Positions 24,000-36,660 of a stretch of DNA of 64,000 nucleotides are shown one piece after another (position 1 is the stretch's first letter; each line of letters starts with the position of its first letter). This DNA is from Sapria himalayana (Eukaryota; Streptophyta; Magnoliopsida; Malpighiales; Rafflesiaceae): contig JAREIK010003421.1 in assembly GCA_029783825.1 (NCBI GenBank), forward strand, positions 1,066,358 through 1,130,357, in the 5' to 3' direction. Both the position numbers and the translations under genes were made by a program. The notes below the pieces were generated by a model, which was not told the origin of the DNA, made no database searches, and saw only the letters and a program-made list of their open reading frames with translations.

Positions 24000-24440
24000 A
24001 ACATAAAAGTCACCATTATTGGTCGCTTCAACTACCATAGGCATTGTTGCCGGCTACGATTACCTTCACCTGGAGTGTCATTGGCCATGACAAGCATAGT
24101 AGGCATCATTGTCAACTGAAAATACCACCGCCTAAAGTGTCATTGGCCACGACAACCACCACATGCATCATCATCGGTTACAAATACTACTTCTAGCACT
24201 ATCATTGGCCATGATGACCTCCATAATCACCATCATCAATAATGAATACCGCCAATGGCACTCTAGTTGGCCGAGATGACCTCCATAGCCATTGTCGCTA
24301 GTAAAAAATGCTACCATCAACACTATCATTAGCTGTGACAATTTCCATATGATCTATCGTCAACTTCTTATACAAGCAACGGGATTGTCATTGCCATGTC
24401 CACCACCACATGCACCATCGTTGGTAATGAATACCTCTAT
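24000..24440. repeat. 62-bp tandem repeat (minisatellite), about seven units
   Basis: The core 'tcattggccatgac' or variants recurs with its TTGG (or mutated equivalent) at 24,019, 24,081, 24,143, 24,205, 24,267, 24,329 and 24,391, exactly 62 bp apart each time. Units are diverged but show no length change. 62 is not a multiple of three, so it is not a protein repeat. Confidence 0.85.
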
Positions 24441-27400
24441 TGTTACAAAAAGTTCAAAAAAATCACAAAACATGAAAAAAAATACAACCTCATGTGGAAA
24501 AAATACACTAACAAACACAAAATACAACCCATAAACAAAATGCATCCATAAACATATAACACTCATAATCATAATCCATAAAATAAATTAAAATCTAATT
24601 TGTTTGATTCAGTCAATAGAGGCTAGGGTACCTCTGTTTAAGCGGGGCAGTTACACATTCATCATCTAAATAATGAAAACCTAATTTGTCCACTCAAGTT
24701 ATCATCATCATCATCATCCCTCCAATACCATTGTCTGGAAGCCGAGGATTAATAAAAATCCTTTGGGAAGATAACATGCATAGCATAAATTATTTTCATT
24801 TCGTTTAGAATTCTCATTTATTTTAACAAGAATGAGATGCCTTAAGAGTAGGTGTTAGTTGGCAGATGCTTCTCTCGTGTTCCTTTGTTCTAAAATCCAC
24901 GAGGAAGATGATTCTATAGTGGTTAGCAATGTTCGAACTATTCCCTAATTTTTTATAATAAAAAAATTGAAAACCATCACATTAAATATGATTTTTGTTT
25001 TCTCATGTTTTTAATCATCAAATTGTTGTTAAAGATTTTAAATAAATAAATATATATATATATATATATATAATTAAAATTAGTTTAATACAAACTAATT
25101 AACTTGATTTACTTATAAAATCAAATAATTCAATTTTAATTAAAATTAATTATTTCGATTATATATAAATATATACTCTAAACAAATAATTAAAATCTTT
25201 AAAATATTTCTTATGGTTCTGGAAAATACTACAGAAGGGACCATGGCCTAAATATGATCTCGAACTCTCATTATAAATTATATTGTACTATAATTTTTAT
25301 TAATTATAATTTATTTTATTATAAAATTATAATTATACTCTCTCACTTATTCAAAATAATTGGTGTATTTTATAATTCAATACTTATTAATTCGTCATGT
25401 TAATATTACAGATACTTATAGATTGAATTAAATTTTTGAGAATCTAATTCAATCAATATCTAATTATTTCCTCGAGACTTTCCTCCTAAATTAATTTGAA
25501 ATATCCAAAGAAAAATTTACTTATAGGGTTTGACAATATTAAAACTTATAAGCTTTCTCAATGAGACATGAATTCCATTAGTAATCATTATTCATCATAT
25601 ACTTGATAAAATTATCTAATTCACAAAGTTTATAAATTTGTTTCTATATCTTACACTTTATGAATCAAAATAATTATTAATAAGTGTATGTGAATATTAA
25701 TTACTTTAAGAATAAGATCAATAGTGTATATAATAATAATAGTTTATTTTATTTTGCATGTTAGTACAAAATAATTTAATCGTAGTGATCTCATTCAATG
25801 CACACTAGTGTACTAGCACTAGAATTTAGAATTTTACCATTCTTCATATTCAATATATATTTATTGAAATCTTGTGCCATAACCTTACTGATATATTGTC
25901 TAGTTTTATCTAAATTATGAACAACAAACTTATATTCCACAAGAATCGATAATTCGATCTTCCATGCTTAAGCCTAACTCTATGCACCAAATCATCTACA
26001 ATGCATAATAAATGACACGTGCATTTCTAAAAATTTAGTTCATTACAAATTCTTTCATTAAAACAAGAAAATGATATAAATCAATTAAAAGAAGAATAAT
26101 CAAAAAATGACTTTTAGTATAAAATAATTTCAACAAAATGAACATAAGAAGAAATTATAGAAAAAAATAAAAAGGGGAAGGAGCATGAATGGGAAAGAAA
26201 AGACAAAAAAAAAATGCATGAAGCAATAACATGTAGCAAAAAAGGCAAAAACAATAGAAGGAAAAATATATTAATATGAAGAGAATAAGGCATCACAAAT
26301 GGGAAAGAAAAAAAATGAAGTTACAAAAAAAAAACATGTAGAAGAAGAAACCAAAAAATACAACAAGTAAAATAAAGAAGAAAGATGGAAAGAGTTTTTT
26401 TAGTGATAAGAACTAAGCGTTTTTTTATCCTTTTCTTATAATTTTATTTCTTTTCTTTGTTTTTTACATTTTGTTTTCTTTTTAGTTTCTTTAATTATAT
26501 TGAACTATGGATACAATGACTTAAAGAAGTCATATCTTTTTAGTTTCTTTTAATAAAGTAGTCATATGTATCTTCACTTACATTTAAAAAAAAAAATATT
26601 CTCACCAAAATTAATTGTATTTTAACAATTCAACTATATATGATTGACCGTCTCCCACTATATAATCTCAAATAATTACAATATATTTGACATATAAGAT
26701 AACATGCTCCTGGTTAAGTCATATAAGGACCCCATATCTAGAAATGAAAATATGTACAAAAAATGTTAATGCTCTACATAGTCATTTATATTAATAACAA
26801 ATATAAATTTCTTAGTTTTTTTTTCATCATCTTAAATGATATGTTTGGTGATGGTAATTGTGGTTATGTCAATACCCTAGTTCTAAAATCTAGGGAAAAC
26901 TCAAAAAAAAAAAAAAAAAACCCCAACCAATTAGGGAAATGTTGCTGAGTTGGGTCATGTCTTATTTTCATGGACACATATTTAGTCGAGTCTGCTTATA
27001 TAGAGTTTCATGTTGGGTATGATTGACTCGATTATGCCTGAAAACCTAGATTTACTAAGTCGAGCCAAATCACCTGATTTTACAATATTAGGTATGTTAT
27101 TTATACAATTTAATAATTATATTCCTTTTACTCACAATACATATAATTTATCTTTAATATTTTTTAGCAGCTAATAAAACACGAATTATTTATGGTTGAT
27201 AACAGTATGCTTATTGGTATTTTTTACTACAAATGTGTTTAGATACATCCTAGTCTAGTTAATTTCTTATTGAAAGTATAAGGTCTAAATATATTTGCTT
27301 GAGAATGCAATGTGTGTGTAATTGTTAAGAATAAAAAACATAAAATGCTAACAATTCTAAAAAATGACTTATAATTATTGGATATTCTTTGGTTTATACA

Positions 27401-27453
27401 AAGCCTTTTACAAACTTAACAAAATGAGAAAATATAAAAAATACTAACCAACA
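24441..27453. other. A+T-rich intergenic region, no gene seen
   Basis: Contains (TA)n at 25,050-25,073, a purine-rich A/G tract at about 26,135-26,400, poly(A)-like runs near 26,903, and a patch at 26,940-27,080 with 'gttgggt' and 'gtcgag' words like the G+C-rich hAT MITEs. 25,200-25,900 may be a decayed LTR; no partner was identified. Confidence 0.5.
25050..25073. repeat. (TA)n microsatellite
   Basis: About 12 TA units. Confidence 0.95.
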
Positions 27454-27565
27454 AACCTAAAGACTAGGACTTATTTATGACTTGTTCCAACAACCTAAAG
27501 ACTAGGACTTATTTATGACTTGTTCAAACAACCTAAAGACGGACTTATTTATGCATTGTTCAAAT
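27454..27565. repeat. 38-bp tandem repeat, three units
   Basis: Units start with 'aacctaaagactaggactta' at 27,454 and 27,492 and with a version two bases shorter at 27,530. The first two are nearly identical. It lies just outside the 3' end of a minus-strand Copia relic, perhaps inside its LTR. Confidence 0.9.
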
Positions 27566-27879
27566 AACTTTGAAACATCTAAAATAGATCTACTATGAGG
27601 AGCTTTGTCATCACATCTTCTAGCTAATCTTGTGTTCCACAATGAACCAATTCATGAAGAAAATGGAAAAGCACATCATTGTGCTTGCTTCGACCATGTA
27701 ACACAAGATTTTTTAATAGTTTAATTATGGAATTATTGTCACAAAAAAATTGTAATTGTGTACTTTTTGTATTCCAAGCTCGATTTCTAAATTATTCTTT
27801 CCATCCAAATAGCTTGACTTATACAAAAAACTATAGTTACAAGCTTTGCTTCTATGATTGAGATTGTGACTATAGGTTG

Positions 27880-30800
27880 CTTTCCTAAAGAGTGTGCAAT
27901 AACTCCATACACTACCATAAAAACATAGCCTGATGTGCTTTTCTATCTTCTATATCTCTTGCATAGCTACTATTTGCAAATGCAACCAAACCTTCACACC
28001 CTCTCTTCTTGTAGAAAACTCTGAATTCAGTAGTTCCTTTTAAGTACCATAGAATCCATTTGGTTGCCATCAAATGCAACTCAGTTGTTTTTGCTATGTA
28101 CCTGCTAATTAATCTTTCTACAAACATCAAATCAAGCCTAGTGGCTGTTTAAGTACATGAGGCATCTCACAATCTGCTTAAATAAAATCGCATCAACATG
28201 AATTCCATTCTCATCTTTAGAAAGCTTACAACCAAGAACAATGGGATAATGAACTGAGTTGATGTTCTCCATCCTAAACCTCTTCATCACCTCCAAAGCA
28301 TATTTTTTTCTGACAAATATAAATCCTATGTGATCTTTGCAAAACTTCTCTTCCATGAAAAAATCTTGATCTCCCCAAATCAGTCATATCAAGCTCATTC
28401 AACCTTCAACATGGAATTTTTAAACTCAACAAATATCAATTCATCATTGCCAGTAAATATTAAGTCATCAACATATAAATCGACAATGATAATCTTTCCT
28501 CTTTTAATTGTTTTAGTGAAAAAAATATGCTCACTATAATACTTTTCAAACCCTTCATTTATGAGATGTTTTCAATATGACTGAACCAAGCTCGTGGAGC
28601 TTGTTTTAATCCATATAAGGCTTTCTTCAACTTGTAAATTTTTTGAGGATTGTTTTCCATCTCATAAATCTTCGACAACTCCACATACACTTCTTCATTA
28701 CGTTCCCCATGCAAGATGGTGGATTTGACATCAAGTTGATAGAGAGTCTACTCTTTTTGATAGAGGTGTCAAACGGGCCGTGCCGGGCCGGCCCGGCCCA
28801 TTTTTTCCAGGCCTGACCGGGCTTTCATGCCGGGCCGGGCACGGTACAGTAACCGTGCCGTGCCTGTCTTGGCACGGTTTTTTGGGGGTTCAGCCCGACA
28901 CGGGCCCGTGACATGATTCGCTGGGTTCGGCCTACTCGGGTCGAACCCTAAATAAAAAAAATTAGGATTTCGGCGCGCCCGAAACCCTAATTTTAAATAA
29001 AATTAGGAATTGGGCGCGTCCGAAACCCTAATTTTTTAAAAAATAGGAATTAGACGTGCTCGAAATCCTAATTCTAAAAATAATTAGGAATTGGGCCCGC
29101 CCGAAACCCTAATTTTAAAAAAAAATTAGGGTTTCGGCGCCCCAGTAACCTAATTTTAAAAAAAAATTCGGCACGGTACCATGCCGGGCCAAGCATGTCA
29201 CGAGGCCCGGTTGGCCTCGGCACGACACGAGCTCGGGCACGGGAAATTACCATGTGGGACCGGCCCAGGCACAGCAGAACCGTGCCGTGCCTCGTGCCGG
29301 GCCGGGTCAGCCAGGCCCGGTTGACATCTCTACTTTTTGAGCTTTTAAAGCCACATTTATTCTCACTATGTCCATTCTCACAACTAGTGCAAATACATTT
29401 TGTTTAATCTATCCTTTGTTATTGCACATACCCCTTTGCCACCAAACGAGCCTTCAACTTGTCCACTTCTCCATATTTCTTGAGTTTGGTTTTATAAACC
29501 CACTTCACTCCAATCTTTTTAGTACCTTTAGGAAGATTAGTAAGTTCCCATGTGTTGTTCCTCTCTATAGCCTATATCTCCATGCCCAAAGGTTTCCTCC
29601 ATTTGTCATGCTTCACTACATCCTCAAAATGTGCTGGATTCGAAGCAAGCATAGCCAAATTAATATTTACATCTTCCTCTTCTGACTCCTTTGAGAAACC
29701 TTCCCCAATTATATAATCTCTCATCCAAATTGGAGGTACTCCACCTCTTCCTTTTTTCATCATCTTGAGGACTACTGACTTATTTAGTGACTTATTCTTC
29801 CTCATTTACTACTACCTTATCATCCCATTCCAAACCAGCAATTGTGTTCTTCATTACTCCTATCTCAGCTCTAAGATTTATCTTTCTTAAACACTACATC
29901 TCTATTAACTATAATCTTCCTTAAAACTAGATCATAAAGTCTATATGCCTTGGACTATACACTTACTCCAAATAACACACAAGCAAGGCTCATTGTATCT
30001 AACTTTTTCTTTTTTCACATCTAGAACATGCACATGTACCACACATCCAAAAACTCTAAAGTACTCAATCGAGGGTCTACGCTTTCTCTATTATTTGATT
30101 CTTTACAGTCAATGTAGGACTCTAATTCAAAACATGTATTGTCTAGTTTATAGTCTCCTGCTTGAAAGTTTTTGGAATCCTTTTCAATAGCATGCATTGA
30201 ACCATGTTCATCATGGTTTGATTTTTTCTTTTTGCTACTCCATTTTGATGTGGAGTGTATGTTACAATCAATTACTTCTTGATCTCATACTATGTGTAGA
30301 ATTTATTAAACTCAAGTGATGTAAACTCGCCTTTTCGATCTATTCCCAAAATTTTATCATATCCTCCCACTTTTTTCTCAAAATAACTCTTAATATGTTT
30401 GAATGTGATTAATGCTTTAGATTTTTCTTCCAAAAAATATGCCCATGTTTTTTAGTAAAGTCATCAATAATGCATATTATGTACCTCTTCTTACTTTTAG
30501 AGATTGGAGAGATAGGTTCACAAAGGTTTGTACAAACAAATTGGAACTTTTATATGGCCTTCCAATTACTTTTCATTAGGATCAAATCTTTGCATTATTT
30601 TCCAATCATTTATTTTGCACATACTATTGTTGGAGTTTTGAGCTGAGATAACCCATGCACTATCTCCTTTAGCTAAAGAGTCCTCAACCCCTTGTAACTC
30701 AAATGTCCTGTGTAGAGGTGCAGAGGTGCAGAGGTAGACTAGCTTCTGTGGTTGTGATTTTGCTAGCACCACAAACACCAATTTGATAACTTCTCGATAT

Positions 30801-31990
30801 GCATTACGAACCCTTTCTCTAGATGATAAATCTTGAGCATTCCATGTAAGATGAGAATCATCAATGCTTTATCTTGAAGTTAACCAATGGGCAATAAATT
30901 GTTTTTTAGTTTGGGCACAAAAAATACTTCACAATCAACGTACATAAAGATACTTGCAATCTCACATTGCCTTTTCCTAACACATCCATCTTCATGTTAT
31001 TTATCAGCTTTACCTCCTACTCGAAGTCCTCATTTAGATCATTGAATAAATACTTGTCACTACACACGTGGTTGCTACACTTAAAATCTAAGAACCAAAC
31101 ATCTCATTTTTTAGCACCATTCATCTCCACAAATGATATGAGCAACATCTCTTCTTATTTTCTTAGTTCAATATAGTTGGCTTCCTTACCCCAATTTGGA
31201 CATTTAGAGTGAAAATATCCAAGTTTATGAAATTTAAAGCATTCCATGTTGTTGCTTTGTTGTATGACTAGCATATTCCTCTTCCTCTGCCTTTGTACAC
31301 ACCACGACCTCATCCTCTTGCATAAAACCTATCTTTAAAACTATTCTTGAGTGCTTGTTTTTCCACTATATGCCACTGAAATTTTTTTCTCATGAACAAT
31401 CAAAAAACTCTGCAACTCATCAATGGAGAGTTGATTGATGTTTTTGGACTCTTCAATTGAGCATACAACATAATTGAACTTTTCATTCAGTGTTTTAAAA
31501 AAATTTTTCATCACTTTGACATCTTCCATCTACTCTTCATATGTTCTCATCTTGTTGGCCACTGATGATACTCTTGAAAAATACTCAAAAACTCCTTCTC
31601 TAGTCTTCATCTCTAGGATTTCAAACTCTTTGTGGAAATCTTGTAGTTGTGACCTCATAACTATGGCACTCCCTTCAAATTTTTTCATGATAGAGTCCCA
31701 AATCTATTTAAACATTTTTTTTACAAGGATGGTCTCCACTATCATCTGTTCTATGACCCGAAAGAGAAAGTTTTTCACTTTCAGATCTTTTACCTTTAAT
31801 TCTTCTAGTTTCTTCCATTGTGCATTTGTCTACGCCATTCCACATGTTGGCTCCTCATACCCATTCTCCACTAGCCCCATTATTCCTTAGATCATAGGAA
31901 ATTCTCTATCAACATGCTCCAATGTTCATAGTGACAATCAAAGTGAGGAATAGATGGCTGCACAAAAATTCCCTTGGTAATTCTACACCA
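27880..31990 (-). pseudogene. Copia LTR retrotransposon relic A (gag to RNase H)
   Basis: Read on the minus strand, domains appear in Copia order. Gag is at 31,990-31,340 ('EDVKVMKNFFKTLNEKFNYV' and 'IDELQSFLIVHEKK'). A gag-pre-integrase part is near 30,780-30,570. An integrase to reverse-transcriptase linker is at 29,805-29,570. Reverse transcriptase includes 'LYVDDLIFTGNDE' (YVDD at 28,475-28,464) and 'DHIGFIFVRKKYALEVMKRF'. RNase H is at 28,130-27,912 ('RYIAKTTELHLMATK' and 'YLKGTTEFRVFYKKRG'). Every domain has stops or frameshifts. The reverse-transcriptase region is split by a hAT MITE at 28,761-29,332. LTRs and a primer-binding site were not identified. It is inactive. Confidence 0.85.
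28761..29332. mobile_element. G+C-rich hAT MITE nested in Copia relic A (572 bp)
   Basis: The left end is TAGAGGTGTCAAACGGGCC; the right end, inverted, is TAGAGATGTCAACCGGGCC. The element is flanked by a perfect 8-bp target duplication, CTTTTTGA, at 28,753-28,760 and 29,333-29,340. The ends are rich in GCCGGGCC and GGCACGG. The centre (about 28,945-29,165) holds four to five imperfect repeats in which AATTAGG.. and ..CCGAAACCCTAATT alternate. No protein is encoded. Confidence 0.92.
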
Positions 31991-33299
31991 GCCTCATATC
32001 TTCCAATTCAAATCAAAAACATGATGTGAATTGAATATGCATTCCATTGAACATGATATGATTTAAACTTAGATAGAATAAGTTTTCTCAAGTAATGAAA
32101 TATCATTGGACATCTTGTTGGGAAGCCCCCGGTAGTTTTGGAACTAATATATGTTAGGTATATAATGATTTGGGAACACAATTGAAGTTATAATTTTCCT
32201 ATATATTAGATTTATTTAAAAAATTATAATCATGAGTTTATGTAAATTCAACCAAAATTTTGGTGCAACATTTTATGTATATGTCTCAGTAGAATATTTT
32301 CAATATAAATTCATGCATAATATTTTATAAATATAATCCAATAAACACATTATAAATGAAAACATTCAAGCATAATTTATAACCATAAATTCAAGTTTAA
32401 CACATATTAAAGACTTATTTACATAGGCAAATGGCAACTAAAATTTTCACACACCAAAAATTATAATTTGAACCAATATTAATAATTCTAGAATATGAAA
32501 TTCATGGAAACTTAAAAATCCAGAATTGAATACATTAACCTAGGCATTTCATGTGTGAAAAATTCAATGACTAGCATGAGTTGTTCTTTAAATGAGATTA
32601 TTTTTGGAAACTTCTTCATGACAACAAAATTAAATCACAAACATCACATAAAAATATCATGAGCATCACTTAATTTCTCATATACCATACTATTTTGTAC
32701 ATAGTAAAAGATAGAGGATTCTATCCGATTAAACCCATTACAAAAATAAAAAATTATTTCTGGATAAAATATTTCTTCTCTCCTCTCCCATATTTTTTAA
32801 TTAAATTATTTCTCCTCTCCTATAAGATATGAGCTTTCATTTTTTTTAATCTTATTCTCTAGAAAACAGTGAGTATATCCCATTTTTTTTTCATTTTGTG
32901 GGAACCTATAGACTATAGCCCATGTTTGGCTAACGTGCACATTACTTTCAAAAAAAAACCAAAGATAAAAAAAATAGCAATTGAATAAAATAAAACAATT
33001 AGTTTTAAAATAACAAAAATACACTAATATTTTAATTAAAAAATAAACTAGATCAATACATTAAGTTAACTAAATTGGTCTGCCCAACTGGGATATATCC
33101 AACAAATCTCTATAGCTACTATGGGTGAGAAGACACATATCACCATTTATTTTTATAAATCAAACTTTACTACCATCAATAATTTTATTAGAATAATATT
33201 GATATTTTGTTTGTATATATTTTTTCAATCACAACTAACTTTTTCTCTTATAAATTTCAAATCTAATGATATTCCACATCAATATTGTTTAACCTACTA
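31991..33299. other. A+T-rich spacer between two Copia relics
   Basis: Probably LTR or leader sequence of the flanking relics, but no matching pair of repeats could be shown. The start has 'gttgggaagcccccggtagt' near 32,119. No gene is seen. Confidence 0.45.
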
Positions 33300-36100
33300 T
33301 GAAATATTATATTTTTATGAGAGAAGCATCACATTATGATTGTCACATTGAATTATGATTATATCATGATGTACTTCCAAGTCTATAGGAAATAGTTATA
33401 TACAAAAAGTTTACTTGTAGGCTCCAGTTATGCCAATGAACACGATCTTGGTGCTAGGTAGTATTATACTCTTTTGCAACTTGGATCACAAAAATATTGC
33501 TTCCTCTCTAATGGTTGCTAAATAAGTTGAGGTGTTAATTCCTAAGGCTAAATCATCAGTTATATTAGGAGTTGAGATATACTGAAAGATATTTTAGGAT
33601 TGATTCACTACTTCCTAGTGGCAATTGTCTAGGTTTAAGAGTAAGTGTCTGACTTAGTCTATTTCATAAAAAATCTCTTAAAAACCTTCTCCACATCATG
33701 ATCTTGATATATGATGTCGATCCTTAGAATCTCTTTATCATACCTAATTCTTTTATATAAATAGCTTTTCTTAGCTTCCCCATAAATTTGTTGATTTATC
33801 ATCTATTATTGGCAATAATTAGTATATTTTAAACATATAATTAAGGTATAAGTTTGGTTGATATATAGATATTTTTATCTCTCCTTACATTGCTTGAAGT
33901 TATCCTTTTTTATTCTCAAAAAAAAAAAAGGATTCTTCAAATATCTCATGCTAGCTAACATCCCTCACCTCCTCATTTGGGGAATCATGTGACTCAGAAT
34001 TATCATCAGGTTATTCAATTCCTCCTCCTTAATATGATTGATTTATGGAACTAATATGCGTTTGTCTATGTGAACAAGACACTTTTTAGGTTCAAGCTCC
34101 TCACTACTCAGATGACTACTGATAATTAGTTAGTCTTATAGAAAAATTATATATCTACTATATGCAAGCTTCTTGACTATCAAGTCTTGCATTCTATACA
34201 TGAACTCCTCATGTTCATTTCTATGGAAGATGCATGAATGTGCAACATCATTTAGTTTTGATCTTTTATCTTTTAGGATGTGAATGAAGGATTTGCAGCT
34301 AAATAATCTATGATGATCAAAAAATATATTTTTTTATTATATATTTTATTGGGAACATCATCATCTAGAGTAAAATTTGGATACTTGTTGATTAAAACAA
34401 TAGTTATATGCATAGATTATCCATGAATTTTTTGGAAAAAAACTGCATTAGAAAACATACACCATACTCTCGCCTTGATTGTGTGGTTCATTATCTCATC
34501 CACATTGCTTAGTCAAGGCATCTTGGTTAACATAAATTTCAAGTATGTTACAATGAGATATATAGTAACTTTTAAATTGACTCATATACCTTCCTATTGA
34601 TCTCTCTCTCAACACGTGTGTAAAACCTTAAAGAACCATAAGGCCTAATCCTAGGTCTTCAAAGTAAATGTCCATATTTTCTTAGATTAATCATCAATAA
34701 ATATCAAACAGTAAATGAACTTGCCAATTTATACACTAATTACGAAAGGATCCCTAGTTAAAAAAAATATATTTCTTCTAGCTTCTAGCTGAAGACCATT
34801 CTTGCTAATTTGGTAAAGTTTCATAAGCTAAAAACCTATCTTATTTTTTTGATGAATCAAATTTTCATGATCTTTATAAACTCTTGCTTGAGTGACATAA
34901 AGTGTATCATCCTTCTTATCCCTTATAATGACTAATGAACTCTTGGCCAATTTTCATTGGGTACTAATAAAATGAATCATGTATCCCTTGTCATCTAAAT
35001 TATCTATGGACATTAGATTCTCATGTATGTCTAGTACTTAATGAACATCTTTCAGTACTAATTAAATTCAAGTATGCATGTGTAGGCATATTGCTCCTAT
35101 GCATGTAGTTTGTGATATCCCATCTTTACTAATATTTATTATGACATAATTGCTAGGTGTGTCTATAATAAAGAAATTAATATATAATGTGATGTGATAT
35201 GATACATATCAATGTGTCCAACCTTATATGTGGAATGATCATTGCTAACTAGCATATGGTAACCTTTTATGTTGATATTTACCTCTCTCTCTCAGGAATC
35301 TCATATGACTCTCTATTGTAGTCACTTTCAATTATAATAGTCTTTCTTAACATGTCCTACATTATTATAGTGATGATAATTAACTATCTTTATAGTTATG
35401 AACTTGACTTTGGAAGGAAGAGTCGTTTCATCACCTTGTGTATGCCTAGTGATGCTCCAACCATATCTTTTAGAAACAAGGACATAAAGAGAGTTTTTAT
35501 TTTTTTTTTAACTTTTGATTCTTCAATTAGTTTATTTCCATAATGATTTGCATGAATATTGTACCTCTAGGAGGTAAGATTCTTAATGATATCGCAGAGT
35601 TATCTCAATGATATGAAAATGAGCTAAGTAGTGGGCATGCCACTAACTCATCCACCATACACTAAGTACATCTTCATATATGTCAGCTAATTCACCATCA
35701 CTTGGAAGATATTAATATGGGCTAATATTTGATTTTTTTTCTTTAATTTTAAAATTTACTAGATACCTAATGATTAATGCCTTATTTCTAAACATTTTAA
35801 TTTCATACATGCACTCTAGTTTTTGTCATGATCTATCTACATGTATTTCTCCAGTAACATGGTGATAGATATTCACGTCTATCCGTTATTGAAGATTGTA
35901 GGCTATCCTAGAGTATATTTCTTCTTAGTCTTAAATACTCATATTTTCAAATTTTAGTTTCCCTGTTGGATGGCTATATATATGCTTGACACCGACATAA
36001 TCTCATATTCTATTTTCACCAAATAAAATAGTTAATTAAATTTTATTTTATTATCAAGGAGTGATCCTCCATGATTACTAAAATCAAATTGAACACAAAT
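33300..36100 (-). pseudogene. Copia LTR retrotransposon relic B, strongly decayed
   Basis: On the minus strand, 35,378-35,331 reads 'YHHYNNVGHVKKDYYN'. This is a gag zinc knuckle (C-x2-C-x4-H-x4-C pattern) in which all three cysteines read as tyrosine. Near 34,490-34,330 the integrase-like 'LINKYPNFTLDDDVPNKIY' resembles Copia 'LINRSPS..ldf.tP'. Near 34,180 'KKLAYSRYIIFL' resembles the 'sRDVvF' block. Many stops. LTRs not identified. It lies directly upstream of the PORR gene. Confidence 0.65.
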
Positions 36101-36660
36101 AAAAATACTACAAATATATTCAATAAATGACTTTCTCAATACAAGGCTTTGAGTTTACATAAATTCAACAAATTCAAGTTATAGAATTCATGCTTAACAT
36201 ATATCACAAACTTATTCACACAAATAAATAAGTAAATAATATTTCTACCCACCAAAAACTATGTTTAGAGTCAACATTAAATAATTACAAGCTATAAAAT
36301 TCATGAAAACTTAAAATCCAAAATAAGAAATAAAAACCTAGGTATGTAAGTTTTGAAATGTTTAATAATTTGCATGTATTATTCTGTAGGTGGATTCATT
36401 CTTAAAAACTTCAAATTCAACAATAATTTCTCACGGCAACAAGTTAGAATAATGAATACATAGTAACATCATGGGCATCATGCATTGAAGAAGTATTTCA
36501 AGGTATTTGTTGTTGATATTACATTGAGATATTTTTTTATTATAAAATTCATTTAATTATCATGTGTATATAGCCTAGTTGGTGTTGACTGTACACATGG
36601 TGAAGTGCATTTATCATTTGCATCTGTATAGAGAGAATCAGATGAAAAGAATAATCAACA
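36101..36660. other. Upstream region of the PORR gene
   Basis: About 560 bp, A+T-rich, between Copia relic B and the PORR start codon. It should contain the promoter and 5' leader, but I could not pick out a TATA box or start site with confidence. An in-frame stop (TAA, 36,652-36,654) lies three codons before the first ATG, which supports that ATG unless a 5' intron exists. Confidence 0.45.

Noticed and set aside
24000..24440. CRISPR-like array
   Set aside because: The 62-bp repeats have no spacer structure, are diverged and lie in a plant nuclear context without cas genes.
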